From Taeniopygia guttata (lineage: Eukaryota; Chordata; Aves; Passeriformes; Estrildidae): a DNA stretch of 64,000 nucleotides. Made by a program: the position numbers and the translations under genes. Shown one piece after another: positions 1-14,300 of the stretch. Positions within the stretch are counted from its first letter, which is position 1, and every line of letters starts with the position of its first letter. The notes under the pieces were generated by a model. That model saw only the letters and a list, made by a program, of their open reading frames with translations, searched no databases and had not been told where the DNA came from. The DNA is taken from assembly GCF_048771995.1 (NCBI RefSeq), contig NC_133028.1:73701001-73765000 (forward strand), given 5' to 3'.

Positions 1-870
1 TCCACTGAACTCACAGAAATGCCATGTAACTTTGCCTCTCTAAACCAGGTGCCACTCATAATAACAGCCAAACCTTAGACTAGGGATGGAACTGGAGACT
101 TGAGCACCCAGGCACACTCAGGAGAGGATAAGTATCTGACTTGCAGGGATTTGGCCCACATAACACTAAAGGCATCCATTTATTTTCCTGTTCTTTCTTC
201 TATCTGACTAAGAGGCTAACAGGAGATCCCCTCCGAGGCAGACTCATTTCAGGTACAACATGTATTCGCATTTCCACTCATACAAAAGACAAGTCAGGGC
301 TGCGGCCTGGGGATGGGAGTAGTGGCCCCCTTCTGCACCCGATGGGGATTTGAATCCCCAGATAGGTGCAAGATAAGTCAAGAGCTACAACCCACAGAGG
401 GGATGGAAGCGAGGTGCAAGGTTGAGACTCCCAAGGAGGGGTTTTTGAGTTCGTTTTAGAGATGAGGATGTCCAAGAAGTGTCTACTTAGGCCAGCTAAA
501 GGAAAAGTGTCTGTTTTGATCACAGTGCTGAGGTGCGCAGGGCAGAGCAGTTCTGGTGTGTGTCCTGTCACTTGTCTCTGGTGCACTCTCTGTTCTTTGG
601 GTCTCTCAGTCCTTTCTTCTCATCAAAATCTCTCCCTGGCCTGTCCCCTTGTTTTTCATGTCCTGTCCTGTGTCACAGGTGTCTGCACATATTTGTCCTA
701 GAGCTGCTCTGCCCTGCTGCTTAGCGTGTAATAGCACAAGTCCTGGGGACTTGAAATTGGTAATGCAGGGTGTAGTTGTGCTCTAGATTGTGTTAGGAGA
801 TTGACATAACATGTTTGGTGGTGTTAAGTTTTCTTGCACCTGTTTGATACTAGTCCTAACTTCCTTTCAG
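1..870 (+). repeat. Leader of the proximal locus copy (truncated by window edge)
   Basis: Bases 1-870 align almost continuously with 48014-48873, the leader of the second array, sharing the opening tccactgaactcacagaa and the cacaagtcctggggac block. The window therefore opens inside the proximal copy; the promoter and first exons seen at 47.4-47.85 kb in the distal copy would lie just upstream. The stretch looks like a diverged exon-6-to-exon-A part of the array unit preceded by unique sequence. No reading frame here can be supported. Confidence 0.75.
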
Positions 871-3800
871 ATGCAGACATTTCAAATCTGTGGCAGAGGG
901 CTCCAATCCTGAGTGAGGAACTTCCCATGAGCAGGTCAGCCATTGTTTGCATTTACAGGGGAATTCTAAATGGTGACTCTGTTACAGTCCTGTTCTTTGC
1001 CTTTATTCTTAGGAGGTCCAGACAGATAGCGGCAGTCAAGGCCCAGTGTGCCAGGTGAGCAGTGGACAGAAGCAGTTTTTCTCACTCAGGTTTCAGTTTT
1101 TGTTGCAGCTGTAAGCATCCATTCTTGTTTTTGTGCTTTAGGGAATACACTGGGAGTATGCCAAGCCCCTGTCACCAGCTGGCTGATGGACTGGGTTTCC
1201 TGCACTTATGAGCCCTCTGGAAGTATTACAGGACCCTGTGATGAAGCTTTCTGATTTTACATTTCAAGGTCCCATCCTGGTAGGCCAGAGCAGTGGCCAA
1301 GGAGTTGTGGTGAGTTGGGGAGGTAGGGAGGAGGAGTGAGAGTCCTCTTGAGTTTTAGCATTGTCTCCCCTTAGCCTAGGTGTAGCCTGCAATGATGGCG
1401 TCAGAATCCAACCACACCTGCAGCGTGCAGGCCAAGAACCCGGGCATTCTGAGGAGGATGGAGAGTAGCAAAATTATCAGGTTTTGGGCAATATGCTGTT
1501 AAGGCTGTGCACCGATGTTTGGTTTTCTTTCTCTTGGCAGGCCAAGAGGTGACAGCTGGAACTTACCAGACAGGCAGACAACCTTCTTCTGCAGCCAACA
1601 GGGCTTTGCATCCCCAGATATGTGCAAGATAAGTCAAGGGCTATAACCCACAGAGGGGATGGAAGAGAGGTGCCAGGTTGGGACTCCCCAGGAGGGGGTT
1701 TTGAGTCAGTTTTGGAGATGGGGATGTTGAAGACTTTCCTAAGCCCACCTAAATGCAAAGTGTCTGTTTTGGTCTCAGTGCTGAGGTGCGTAGGGCAGAG
1801 CAGTTCTGGTGTGTGTTCTGTCACTTGTCTCTGGTGCACTCTGTGTTCTTTGGGGCTCTCGGTCCTTTCTTCTCATCAAAAGCTCTCTCCCCCTGTTCTA
1901 TCTCCTGATTTGTCATGTCCTGTCTTGTGTCACGGGAGTCTGCACATGTTTGTCCGGAGCGTCTCTGCCCTGCTGCCTAGCCTGTAATAGCACAAGTCCT
2001 GGGGACGTGAAATTGGTAATGCAGAGTGTAGTTGGGATCTGGATTGTGTAAGGAGATGGCCATAACATGTTCAGTGGTGTTAAGTTGTCCTGCAGGTGTT
2101 TGACACTAGTTCTAACTTCCTTTCAGATGCAGACAGTTCAAATCTGTGGCAGAGAGCGCCAGTCCTGGGTGCGGATCTTCCCGTGAGCAGGTCGGTCATT
2201 GTTTGCATTTACAGGGGAATTCTAAATGGTGACTATGTTACAGCGGTGTTTTTGTCTTTATTTTTAGGAGGTCCAGGCAGATAGCAGCAGTCAAGGCCCA
2301 TTGTGCTAGGTGAGCAGTGGAGAGAAGCTGTTGTTGTTGCTCAGGTTTCAGTTTTAGGTGCGACTGTAAGCATCCGTTCTTGTTTGTGTACTTTAGGGAA
2401 TCCCTTCGGAGTATGCATAGCACCTGTCGCCAGCTGGCCAATGGACTGGGTTTCCTGTGCTTTATGAGACCTCTGGAAGTATAGCGGGACCCTGTGATGA
2501 AGCCTTCACATTTTGTATGTCAGGGTCCCACCGTGGTAGCCCAGAGGAGTGGACAAGGAATTGCGGTGAGTCTGGGATGTAGGGAGGAGGAGTGTGGGTA
2601 CACTCAAGTTTCAGCAATGCCACGTCAGCCCCTCTCCACTTAACCGTGCTGTACCCATAGGTGATGCTGTCGGCCTCCAAGCACGCCTGAAGTGTGTGGC
2701 CTGGGCACTCTGAGGAGGATGGTGAGTAGCAGATTTACCAGGTTTTGGCCGATGTGCTGTTAAGACTGTGCACTGATGTTTGGTTTTCTTTCTGTGGGCA
2801 GACCAAGAGGGGACAGGTGGAACTTAGCAGGCGGGCAGACGGCCTTCTTCTGCAGCCAGCAGGGATTGACATCCCCAGATATGTGCAAGATAAGTGGAGT
2901 GTTACGACCTACAGAGGGGATGGAAGCGGGGTGCTGGCTCGGGCCTTTCTAGAAGGGTTTTTTTTTGTCTGTTTTGGGGATGGGGATGTCCAAGAAGCGT
3001 TTCCTTAGGCCACCTAAAGGGAAAGTGTCTGTTTTGGTCTCAGTGCTGAGGTTCACAGGGCAGAGCAGTTCCGGTGTGTGTCCTGTCACTTGTCTCTGGT
3101 GCACTCTGTGTTGTTTGGGTCTCTCGGTCCTTTCTTCTCCTCGAGAGCTCTCTCTCCCTGTCACGTCCTGTCCTGTGTCACGGGTGTCTGCACATATTTG
3201 TCCCGGCCATGCTCTGCCCTGCTGCATAGCCTGTAATAGCACATGTCCTGGGGACTTGAAATTAGTAATGCAGTGTGTAGTTGGGATCTGGATTGTGTAA
3301 GGAGATGGCCATAACATGTTCAGTGGTGTTAAGTTGTCCTGCAGCTGTTTGATACTAGTTCTAACTTCCTTTCAGATGCTGACAGTTCAAATCTGTGGCG
3401 GAGAGCGCCAGTCCTGGGTGAGGATCTTCCCATGAGCAGGTCGGTCATTGTTTGCATTTACAGGGGAATTCTAAATGGTGACTATGTTACAGCGGTGTTT
3501 TTGTCTTTATTTTTAGGAGATCCTGGCAGATAGCAGCAGTCAAGGCCCATTGTGCTAGGTGAGCAGTGGAGAGAAGCTGTTCTTTTTGCTCAGGTTTCGG
3601 TTTTTGGTGCGACCGTAAGCATCCGTTCTTGTTTGTGTACTTTAGGGAATCCCTTCGGAGTACGCATAGCACCTGTCACCAGCTGGCCAATGGACTGGGT
3701 TTCCTGTCATTTATGAGACCTCTGGAAGTATAGCGGGACCCTGTGATGAAGCCTTCACATTTTGTATGTCAGGGTCCCACCCTGGTAGCCCAGAGGAGTG

Positions 3801-6800
3801 GACAAGGAATTGCGGTGAGTCTGGGATGTAGGGAGGAGGAGTGTGGGTACACTCAAGTTTCAGCAATGCCACGTCAGCCCCTCTCCACTTAACCGTGCTG
3901 TACCCATAGGTGATGCTGTCGGCCTCCAAGCACGCCTGAAGTGTGTGGCCTGGGCACTCTGAGGAGGATGGTGAGTAGCAGATTTACCAGGTTTTGGCCG
4001 ATGTGCTGTTAAGACTGTCCGCTGATGTTTGGTTTTCTTTCTGTGGGCAGACCAAGAGGGGACAGCTGGAACTTAGCAGGCGGGCAGACGGCCTTCTTCT
4101 GCAGCCAGCAGGGATTGACATCCCCAGATATGTGCAAGATAAGTGGAGTGTTACGACCTACAGAGGGGATGGAAGCGGGGTGCTGGCTTGGGCCTTTCTA
4201 GAAGGGTTTTTTTTGGTCTGTTTTGGGGATGGGGATGTCCAAGAAGCGTTTCCTTAGGCCACCTAAAGGGAAAGTGTCTGTTTTGGTCTCAGTGCTGAGG
4301 TTCACAGGGCAGAGCAGTTCCGGTGTGTGTCCTGTCACTTGTCTCTGGTGCACTCTGTGTTGTTTGGGTCTCTCGGTCCTTTCTTCTCCTCGAGAGCTCT
4401 CTCTCCCTGTCACGTCCCCTCGTTTGTCACGTCCTGTCCTGTGTCACGGGTGTCTGCACATATTTGTCCCGGCCATGCTCTGCCCTGCTGCATAGCCTGT
4501 AATAGCACAAGTCCTGGGGACTTGAAATTGGTAATGCAGTGTGTAGTTGGGATCTGGATTGTGTAAGGAGATGGCCATAACATGTTCAGTGGTGTTAAGT
4601 TGTCCTGCAGCTGTTTGATACTAGTTCTAACTTCCTTTCAGATGCTGACAGTTCAAATCTGTGGCGGAGAGCGCCAGTCCTGGGTGAGGATCTTCCCATG
4701 AGCAGGTCGGTCATTGTTTGCATTTACAGGGGAATTCTAAATGGTGACTCTGTTACAGCGGTGTTTTTGTCTTTATTTTTAGGAGATCCTGGCAGATAGC
4801 AGCAGTCAAGGCCCATTGTGCTAGGTGAGCAGTGGAGAGAAGCTGTTGTTTTTGCTCAGGTTTCGGTTTTTGGTGCGACCGTAAGCATCCGTTCTTGTTT
4901 GTGTACTTTAGGGAATCCCTTCGGAGTACGCATAGCACCTGTCACCTGCTGGCCAATGGACTGGGTTTCCTGTGCTTTATGAGACCTCTGGAAGTATAGC
5001 GGGACCCTGTGATGAAGCCTTCACATTTTGTTTGTCAGGGTCCCACCCTGGTAGCCCAGAGGAGTGGACAAGGAATTGCGGTGAGTCTGGGATGTAGGGA
5101 GGAGGAGTGTGGGTACACTCAAGTTTCAGCAATGCCACGTCAGCCCCTCTCCACTTAACCGTGCTGTACCCATAGGTGATGCTGTCGGCCTCCAAGCACG
5201 CCTGAAGTGTGTGGCCTGGGCACTCTGAGGAGGATGGTGAGTAGCAGATTTACCAGGTTTTGGCCGATGTGCTGTTAAGACTGTGCACTGATGTTTGGTT
5301 TTCTTTCTGTGGGCAGACCAAGAGGTGACAGGTGGAACTTAGCAGGCGGGCAGACGGCCTTCTTCTGCAGCCAGCAGGGATTGACATCCCCAGATATGTG
5401 CAAGATAAGTGGAGTGTTACGACCTACAGAGGGGATGGAAGCGGGGTGCTGGCTTGGGCCTTTCTAGAAGGGTTTTTTTTTGTCTGTTTTGGGGATGGGG
5501 ATGTCCAAGAAGCGTTTCCTTAGGCCACCTAAAGGGAAAGTGTCTGTTTTGGTCTCAGTGCTGAGGTTCACAGGGCAGAGAGGTTCCAGTGTGTGTCCTG
5601 TCACTTGTCTCTGGTGCACTCTGTGTTGTTTGGGTCTCTCGGTCCTTTCTTCTCCTCGAGAGCTCTCTCTCCCTGTCACGTCCTGTCCTGTGTCACGGGT
5701 GTCTGCACATATTTGTCCCGGCCATGCTCTGCCCTGCTGCATAGCCTGTAATAGCACAAGTCCTGGGGACTTGAAATTGGTAATGCAGTGTGTAGTTGGG
5801 ATCTGGATTGTGTAAGGAGATGGCCATAACATGTTCAGTGGTGTTAAGTTGTCCTGCAGCTGTTTGATACTAGTTCTAACTTCCTTTCAGATGCTGACAG
5901 TTCAAATCTGTGGCGGAGAGCGCCAGTCCTGGGTGAGCATCTTCCCATGAGCAGGTCGGTCATTGTTTGCATTTACAGGGGAATTCTAAATGGTGACTAT
6001 GTTACAGCGGTGTTTTTGTCTTTATTTTTAGGAGATCCTGGCAGATAGCAGCAGTCAAGGCCCATTGTGCTAGGTGAGCAGTGGAGAGAAGCTGTTGTTT
6101 TTGCTCAGGTTTCGGTTTTTGGTGCGACCGTAAGCATCCGTTCTTGTTTGTGTACTTTAGGGAATCCCTTCGGAGTACGCATAGCACCTGTCACCAGCTG
6201 GCCAATGGACTGGGTTTCCTGTCATTTATGAGAACTCTGGAAGTATAGCGGGACCCTGTGATGAAGCCTAAACATTTTGTATGTCAGGGTCTCATCCTGG
6301 TAGCCCAGAGGAGTGGACAAGGAATTGCGGTGAGTCTGGGATGTAGGGAGGAGGAGCGTGGGTACACTCAAGTTTCAGCAATGCCATGTCAGCCCCTCTC
6401 CACTTAACCGTGCTGTACCCATAGGTGATGCTGTCGGCCTCCAAGCACGCCTGAAGTGTGTGGCCTGGGCACTCTGAGGAGGATGGTGAGTAGCAGATTT
6501 ACCAGGTTTTGGCCGATGTGCTGTTAAGACTGTGCACTGATGTTTGGTTTTCTTTCTGTGGGCAGACCAAGAGGTGACAGCTGGAACTTAGCAGGCGGGC
6601 AGACGGCCTTCTTCTGCAGCCAGCAGGGATTGACATTCCCAGATATGTGCAAGATAAGTGGAGTGTTACGACCTACAGAGGGGATGGAAGCGGGGTGCTG
6701 GCTTTGGCCTTTCTAGAAGGGTTTTTATTATCTGTTTTGGGAATGGGGATGCCCAAGAAGTGTTTCCTTAGGCCACCTAAAGGGAAAGTGTCTGTTTTGG

Positions 6801-8387
6801 TCTCAGTGCTGAGGTTCACAGGGCAGAGCAGTTCCGGTGTGTGTCCTGTCACTTGTCTCTGGTGCACTCTGTGTTGTTTGGGTCTCTCGGTCCTTTCTTC
6901 TCCTCGAGAGCTCTCTCTCCCTGTCACGTCCTGTCCTGTGTCACGGGTGTCTGCACATATTTGTCCCGGCCATGCTCTGCCCTGCTGCATAGCCTGTAAT
7001 AGCACATGTCCTGGGGACTTGAAATTAGTAATGCAGTGTGTAGTTGGGATCTGGATTGTGTAAGGAGATGGCCATAACATGTTCAGTGGTGTTAAGTTGT
7101 CCTGCAGCTGTTTGATACTAGTTCTAACTTCCTTTCAGATGCTGACAGTTCAAATCTGTGGCGGAGAGCGCCAGTCCTGGGTGAGGATCTTCCCATGAGC
7201 AGGTCGGTCATTGTTTGCATTTACAGGGGAATTCTAAATGGTGACTCTGTTACAGCGGTGTTTTTGTCTTTATTTTTAGGAGATCCTGGCAGATAGCAGC
7301 AGTCAAGGCCCATTGTGCTAGGTGAGCAGTGGAGAGAAGCTGTTGTTTTTGCTCAGGTTTCGGTTTTTGGTGCGACCGTAAGCATCCGTTCTTGTTTGTG
7401 TACTTTAGGGAATCCCTTCGGAGTACGCATAGCACCTGTCACCAGCTGGCCAATGGACTGGGTTTCCTGTGCTTTATGAGACCTCTGGAAGTATAGCGGG
7501 ACCCTGTGATGAAGCCTTCACATTTTGTATGTCAGGGTCCCACCCTGGTAGCCCAGAGGAGTGGACAAGGAATTGCGGTGAGTCTGGGATGTAGGGAGGA
7601 GGAGCGTGGGTACACTCAAGTTTCAGCAATGCCACGTCAGCCCCTCTCCACTTAACCGTGCTGTACCCATAGGTGATGCTGTCGGCCTTCAAGCACGCCT
7701 GAAGTGTGTGGCCTGGGCACTCTGAGGAGGATGGTGAGTAGCAGATTTACCAGGTTTAGGCCGATGTGCTGTTAAGACTGTGCACTGATGTTTGGTTTTC
7801 TTTCTGTGGGCAGACCAAGAGGTGACAGCTAGAACTTAGCAGGCGGGCAGACGGCCTTCTTCTGCAGCCAGCAGGGATTGACATCCCCAGATATGTGCAA
7901 GATAAGTGGAGTGTTACGACCTACAGAGGGGATGGAAGCGGGGTGCTGGCTTGGGCCTTTCTAGAAGGGTTTTTTTTTGTCTGTTTTGGGGATGGGGATG
8001 TCCAAGAAGCGTTTCCTTAGGCCACCTAAAGGGAAAGTGTCTGTTTTGGTCTCAGTGCTGAGGTTCACAGGGCAGAGCAGTTCCGGTGTGTGTCCTGTCA
8101 CTTGTCTCTGGTGCACTCTGTGTTGTTTGGGTCTCTCGGTCCTTTCTTCTCCTCGAGAGCTCTCTCTCCCTGTCACGTCCTGTCCTGTGTCACGGGTGTC
8201 TGCACATATTTGTCCCGGCCATGCTCTGCCCTGCTGCATAGCCTGTAATAGCACAAGTCCTGGGGACTTGAAATTGGTAATGCAGTGTGTAGTTGGGATC
8301 TGGATTGTGTAAGGAGATGGCCATAACATGTTCAGTGGTGTTAAGTTGTCCTGCAGCTGTTTGATACTAGTTCTAACTTCCTTTCAG

Positions 8388-11300
8388 ATGCTGACAGTTC
8401 AAATCTGTGGCGGAGAGCGCCAGTCCTGGGTGAGGATCTTCCCATGAGCAGGTCGGTCATTGTTTGCATTTACAGGGGAATTCTAAATGGTGACTCTGTT
8501 ACAGCGGTGTTTTTGTCTTTATTTTTAGGAGATCCTGGCAGATAGCAGCAGTCAAGGCCCATTGTGCTAGGTGAGCAGTGGAGAGAAGCTGTTGTTTTTG
8601 CTCAGGTTTCGGTTTTTGGTGCGACTGTAAGCATCCGTTCTTGTTTGTGTACTTTAGGGAATCCCTTCGGAGTACGCATAGCACCTGTCACCAGCTGGCC
8701 AATGGACTGGGTTTCCTGTCCTTTATGAGACCTCTGGAAGTATAGCGGGACCCTGTGATGAAGCCTTCACATTTTGTATGTCAGGGTCCCACCCTGGTAG
8801 CCCAGAGGAGTGGACAAGGAATTGCGGTGAGTCTGGGATGTAGGGAGGAGGAGCGTGGGTACACTCCAGTTTCAGCAATGCCACGTCAGCCCCTCTCCAC
8901 TTAACCGTGCTGTACCCATAGGTGATGCTGTCGGCCTCCAAGCACGCCTGAAGTGTGTGGCCTGGGCACTCTGAGGAGGATGGTGAGTAGCAGATTTACC
9001 AGGTTTTGGCCGATGTGCTGTTAAGACTGTGCACTGATGTTTGGTTTTCTTTCTGTGGGCAGACCAAGAGGTGACAGGTGGAACTTAGCAGGCGGGCAGA
9101 CGGCCTTCTTCTGCAGCCAGCAGGGATTGACATCCCCAGATATGTGCAAGATAAGTGGAGTGTTACGACCTACAGAGGGGATGGAAGCGGGGTGCTGGCT
9201 TGGGCCTTTCTAGAAGGGTTTTTTTTTGTCTGTTTTGGGGATGGGGATGTCCAAGAAGCGTTTCCTTAGGCCACCTAAAGGGAAAGTGTATTTTTGGTCT
9301 CAGTGCTGAGGTTCACAGGGCAGAGCAGTTCCGGTGTGTGTCCTGTCACTTGTCTCTGGTGCACTCTGTGTTGTTTGGGTCTCTCGGTCCTTTCTTCTCC
9401 TCGAGAGCTCTCTCTCCCTGTCACGTCCTGTCCTGTGTCACGGGTGTCTGCACATATTTGTCCCGGCCATGCTCTGCCCTGCTGCATAGCCTGTAATAGC
9501 ACAAGTCCTGGGGACTTGAAATTGGTAATGCAGTGTGTAGTTGGGATCTGGATTGTGTAAGGAGATGGCCATAACATGTTCAGTGGTGTTAAGTTGTCCT
9601 GCAGCTGTTTGATACTAGTTCTAACTTCCTTTCAGATGCTGACAGTTCAAATCTGTGGCGGAGAGCGCCAGTCCTGGGTGAGCATCTTCCCATGAGCAGG
9701 TCAGTCATTGTTTGCATTTACCGGGGAATTCTAAATGGTGACTATGTTACAGCGGTGTTTTTGTCTTTATTTTTAGGAGATCCTGGCAGATAGCAGCAGT
9801 CAAGGCCCATTGTGCTAGGTGAGCAGTGGAGAGAAGCTGTTGTTTTTGCTCAGGTTTCGGTTTTTGGTGCGACCGTAAGCATCCGTTCTTGTTTGTGTAC
9901 TTTAGGGAATCCCTTCGGAGTACGCATAGCACCTGTCACCAGCTGGCCAATGGACTGGGTTTCCTGTGCTTTATGAGACCTCTGGAAGTATAGCGGGACC
10001 CTGTGATGAAGCCTTCACATTTTGTATGTCAGGGTCCCACCCTGGTAGCCCAGAGGAGTGGACAAGGAATTGCGGTGAGTCTGGGATGTAGGGAGGAGGA
10101 GCGTGGGTACACTCCAGTTTCAGCAATGCCACGTCAGCCCCTCTCCACTTAACCGTGCTGTACCCATAGGTGATGCTGTCGGCCTCCAAGCACGCCTGAA
10201 GTGTGTGGCCTGGGCACTCTGAGGAGGATGGTGAGTAGCAGATTTACCAGGTTTAGGCCGATGTGCTGTTAAGACTGTGCACTGATGTTTGGTTTTCTTT
10301 CTGTGGGCAGACCAAGAGGTGACAGGTGGAACTTAGCAGGCGGGCAGACGGCCTTCTTCTGCAGCCAGCAGGGATTGACATCCCCAGATATGTGCAAGAT
10401 AAGTGGAGTGTTACGACCTACAGAGGGGATGGAAGCGGGGTGCTGGCTTGGGCCTTTCTAGAAGGGTTTTTTTTTGTCTGTTTTGGGGATGGGGATGTCC
10501 AAGAAGCGTTTCCTTAGGCCACCTAAAGGGAAAGTGTCTGTTTTGGTCTCAGTGCTGAGGTTCACAGGGCAGAGCAGTTCCGGTGTGTGTCCTGTCACTT
10601 GTCTCTGGTGCACTCTGTGTTGTTTGGGTCTCTCGGTCCTTTCTTCTCCTCGAGAGCTCTCTCTCCCTGTCACGTCCTGTCCTGTGTCACGGGTGTCTGC
10701 ACATATTTGTCCCGGCCATGCTCTGCCCTGCTGCATAGCCTGTAATAGCACAAGTCCTGGGGACTTGAAATTGGTAATGCAGTGTGTAGTTGGGATCTGG
10801 ATTGTGTAAGGAGATGGCCATAACATGTTCAGTGGTGTTAAGTTGTCCTGCAGCTGTTTGATACTAGTTCTAACTTCCTTTCAGATGCTGACAGTTCAAA
10901 TCTGTGGCGGAGAGCGCCAGTCCTGGGTGAGCATCTTCCCATGAGCAGGTCGGTCATTGTTTGCATTTACAGGGGAATTCTAAATGGTGACTATGTTACA
11001 GCGGTGTTTTTGTCTTTATTTTTAGGAGATCCTGGCAGATAGCAGCAGTCAAAGCCCCCTGTGCTAGGTGAACAGTGGAGAGAAGCTGTTGTTTTTGCTC
11101 AGGTTTCGGTTTTTGGTGCGACCGTAAGCATCCGTTCTTGTTTGTGTACTTTAGGGAATCCCTTCGGAGTACGCATAGCACCTGTCACCAGCTGGCCAAT
11201 GGACTGGGTTTCCTGTGCTTTATGAGACCTCTGGAAGTATAGTGGGACCCTGTGATGAAGCCTTCACATTTTGTATGTCAGGGTCCCACCCTGGTAGCCC

Positions 11301-14300
11301 AGAGGAGTGGACAAGGAAATGCGGTGAGTCTGGGATGTAGGGAGGAGGAGCGTGGGTACACTCAAGTTTCAGCAATGCCACGTCAGCCCCTCTCCACTTA
11401 ACCGTGCTGTACCCATAGGTGATGCTGTCGGCCTCCAAGCACGCCTGAAGTGTGTGGCCTGGGCACTCTGAGGAGGATGGTGAGTAGCAGATTTACCAGG
11501 TTTAGGCCGATGTGCTGTTAAGACTGTGCACTGATGTTTGGTTTTCTTTCTGTGGGCAGACCAAGAGGTGACAGCTGGAACTTAGCAGGCGGGCAGACGG
11601 CCTTCTTCTGCAGCCAGCAGGGGTTGACATCCCCAGATATGTGCAAGATAAGTGGAGTGTTACGACCTACAGAGGGGATGGAAGCGGGGTGCTGGCTTGG
11701 GCCTTTCTAGAAGGGTTTTTTTTGTCTGTTTTGGGGATGGGGATGTCCAAGAAGCGTTTCCTTAGGCCACCTAAAGGGAAAGTGTCTGTTTTGGTCTCAG
11801 TGCTGAGGTTCACAGGGCAGAGCAGTTCCGGTGTGTGTCCTGTCACTTGTCTCTGGTGCACTCTGTGTTGTTTGGGTCTCTCGGTCCTTTCTTCTCCTCG
11901 AGAGCTCTCTCTCCCTGTCACGTCCCCTCGTTTGTCACGTCCTGTCCTGTGTCACGGGTGTCTGCACATATTTGTCCCGGCCATGCTCTGCCCTGCTGCA
12001 TAGCCTGTAATAGCACAAGTCCTGGGGACTTGAAATTGGTAATGCAGTGTGTAGTTGGGATCTGGATTGTGTAAGGAGATGGCCATAACATGTTCAGTGG
12101 TGTTAAGTTGTCCTGCAGCTGTTTGATACTAGTTCTAACTTCCTTTCAGATGCTGACAGTTCAAATCTGTGGCGGAGAGCGCCAGTCCTGGGTGAGCATC
12201 TTCCCATGAGCAGGTCGGTCATTGTTTGCATTTACAGGGGAATTCTAAATGGTGACTATGTTACAGCGGTGTTTTTGTCTTTATTTTTAGGAGATCCTGG
12301 CAGATAGCAGCAGTCAAGGCCCCCTGTGCTAGGTGAGCAGTGGAGAGAAGCTGTTGTTTTTGCTCAGGTTTCGGTTTTTGGTGCGACCGTAAGCATCCGT
12401 TCTTGTTTGTGTACTTTAGGGAATCCTTACGGAGTACGCATAGCACCTGTCACCAGCTGGCCAATGGACTGGGTTTCCTGTCCTTTATGAGACCTCTGGA
12501 AGTATAGCGGGATCCTGTGATGAAGCCTTCACATTTTGTTTGTCAGGGTCCTACCCTGGTAGCCCAGAGGAGTGGACAAGGAATTGCGGTGAGTCTGGGA
12601 TGTAGGGAGGAGGAGCGTGGGTACACTCAAGTTTCAGCAATGCCACGTCAGCCCCTCTCCACTTAACCGTGCTGTACCCATAGGTGATGCTGTCGGCCTC
12701 CAAGCACGCCTGAAGTGTGTGGCCTGGGCACTCTGAGGAGGATGGTGAGTAGCAGATTTACCAGGTTTAGGCCGATGTGCTGTTAAGACTGTGCACTGAT
12801 GTTTGGTTTTCTTTCTGTGGGCAGACCAAGAGGTGACAGGTGGAACTTAGCAGGCGGGCAGACGGCCTTCTTCTGCAGCCAGCAGGGATTGACATCCCCA
12901 GATATGTGCAAGATAAGTGGAGTGTTACGACCTACAGAGGGGATGGAAGCGGGGTGCTGGCTTGGGCCTTTCTAGAAGGGGTTTTTTTGTCTGTTTTGGG
13001 GATGGGGATGTCCAAGAAGCGTTTCCTTAGGCCACCTAAAGGGAAAGTGTCTGTTTTGGTCTCAGTGCTGAGGTTCACAGGGCAGAGCAGTTCCGGTGTG
13101 TGTCCTGTCACTTGTCTCTGGTGCACTCTGTGTTGTTTGGGTCTCTCGGTCCTTTCTTCTCCTCGAGAGCTCTCTCTCCCTGTCACGTCCTGTCCTGTGT
13201 CACGGGTGTCTGCACATATTTGTCCCGGCCATGCTCTGCCCTGCTGCATAGCCTGTAATAGCACAAGTCCTGGGGACTTGAAATTGGTAATGCAGTGTGT
13301 AGTTGGGATCTGGATTGTGTAAGGAGATGGCCATAACATGTTCAGTGGTGTTAAGTTGTCCTGCAGCTGTTTGATACTAGTTCTAACTTCCTTTCAGATG
13401 CTGACAGTTCAAATCTGTGGCGGAGAGCGCCAGTCCTGGGTGAGCATCTTCCCATGAGCAGGTCGGTCATTGTTTGCATTTACAGGGGAGTTCTAAATGG
13501 TGACTATGTTACAGCGGTGTTTTTGTCTTTATTTTTAGGAGATCCTGGCAGATAGCAGCAGTCAAGGCCCATTGTGCTAGGTGAGCAGTGGAGAGAAGCT
13601 GTTGTTTTTGCTCAGGTTTCGGTTTTTGGTGCGACCGTAAGCATCCGTTCTTGTTTGTGTACTTTAGGGAATCCCTTCGGAGTACGCATAGCACCTGTCA
13701 CCAGCTGGCCAATGGACTGGGTTTCCTGTGCTTTATGAGACCTCTGGAAGTATAGCGGGACCCTGTGATGAAGCCTAAACATTTTGTATGTCAGGGTCTC
13801 ATCCTGGTAGCCCAGAGGAGTGGACAAGGAATTGCGGTGAGTCTGGGATGTAGGGAGGAGGAGCGTGGGTACACTCAAGTTTCAGCAATGCCACGTCAGC
13901 CCCTCTCCACTTAACCGTGCTGTACCCATAGGTGATGCTGTCGGCCTCCAAGCACGCCTGAAGTGTGTGGCCTGGGCACTCTGAGGAGGATGGTGAGTAG
14001 CAGATTTACCAGGTTTTGGCCGATGTGCTGTTAAGACTGTGCACTGATGTTTGGTTTTCTTTCTGTGGGCAGACCAAGAGGTGACAGGTGGAACTTAGCA
14101 GGCGGGCAGACGGCCTTCTTCTGCAGCCAGCAGGGATTGACATCCCCAGATATGTGCAAGATAAGTGGAGTGTTACGACCTACAGAGGGGATGGAAGCGG
14201 GGTGCTGGCTTGGGCCTTTCTAGAAGGGTTTTTTTTTCTCTGTTTTGGGGATGGGGATGTCCAAGAAGCGTTTCCTTAGGCCACCTAAAGGGAAAGTGTC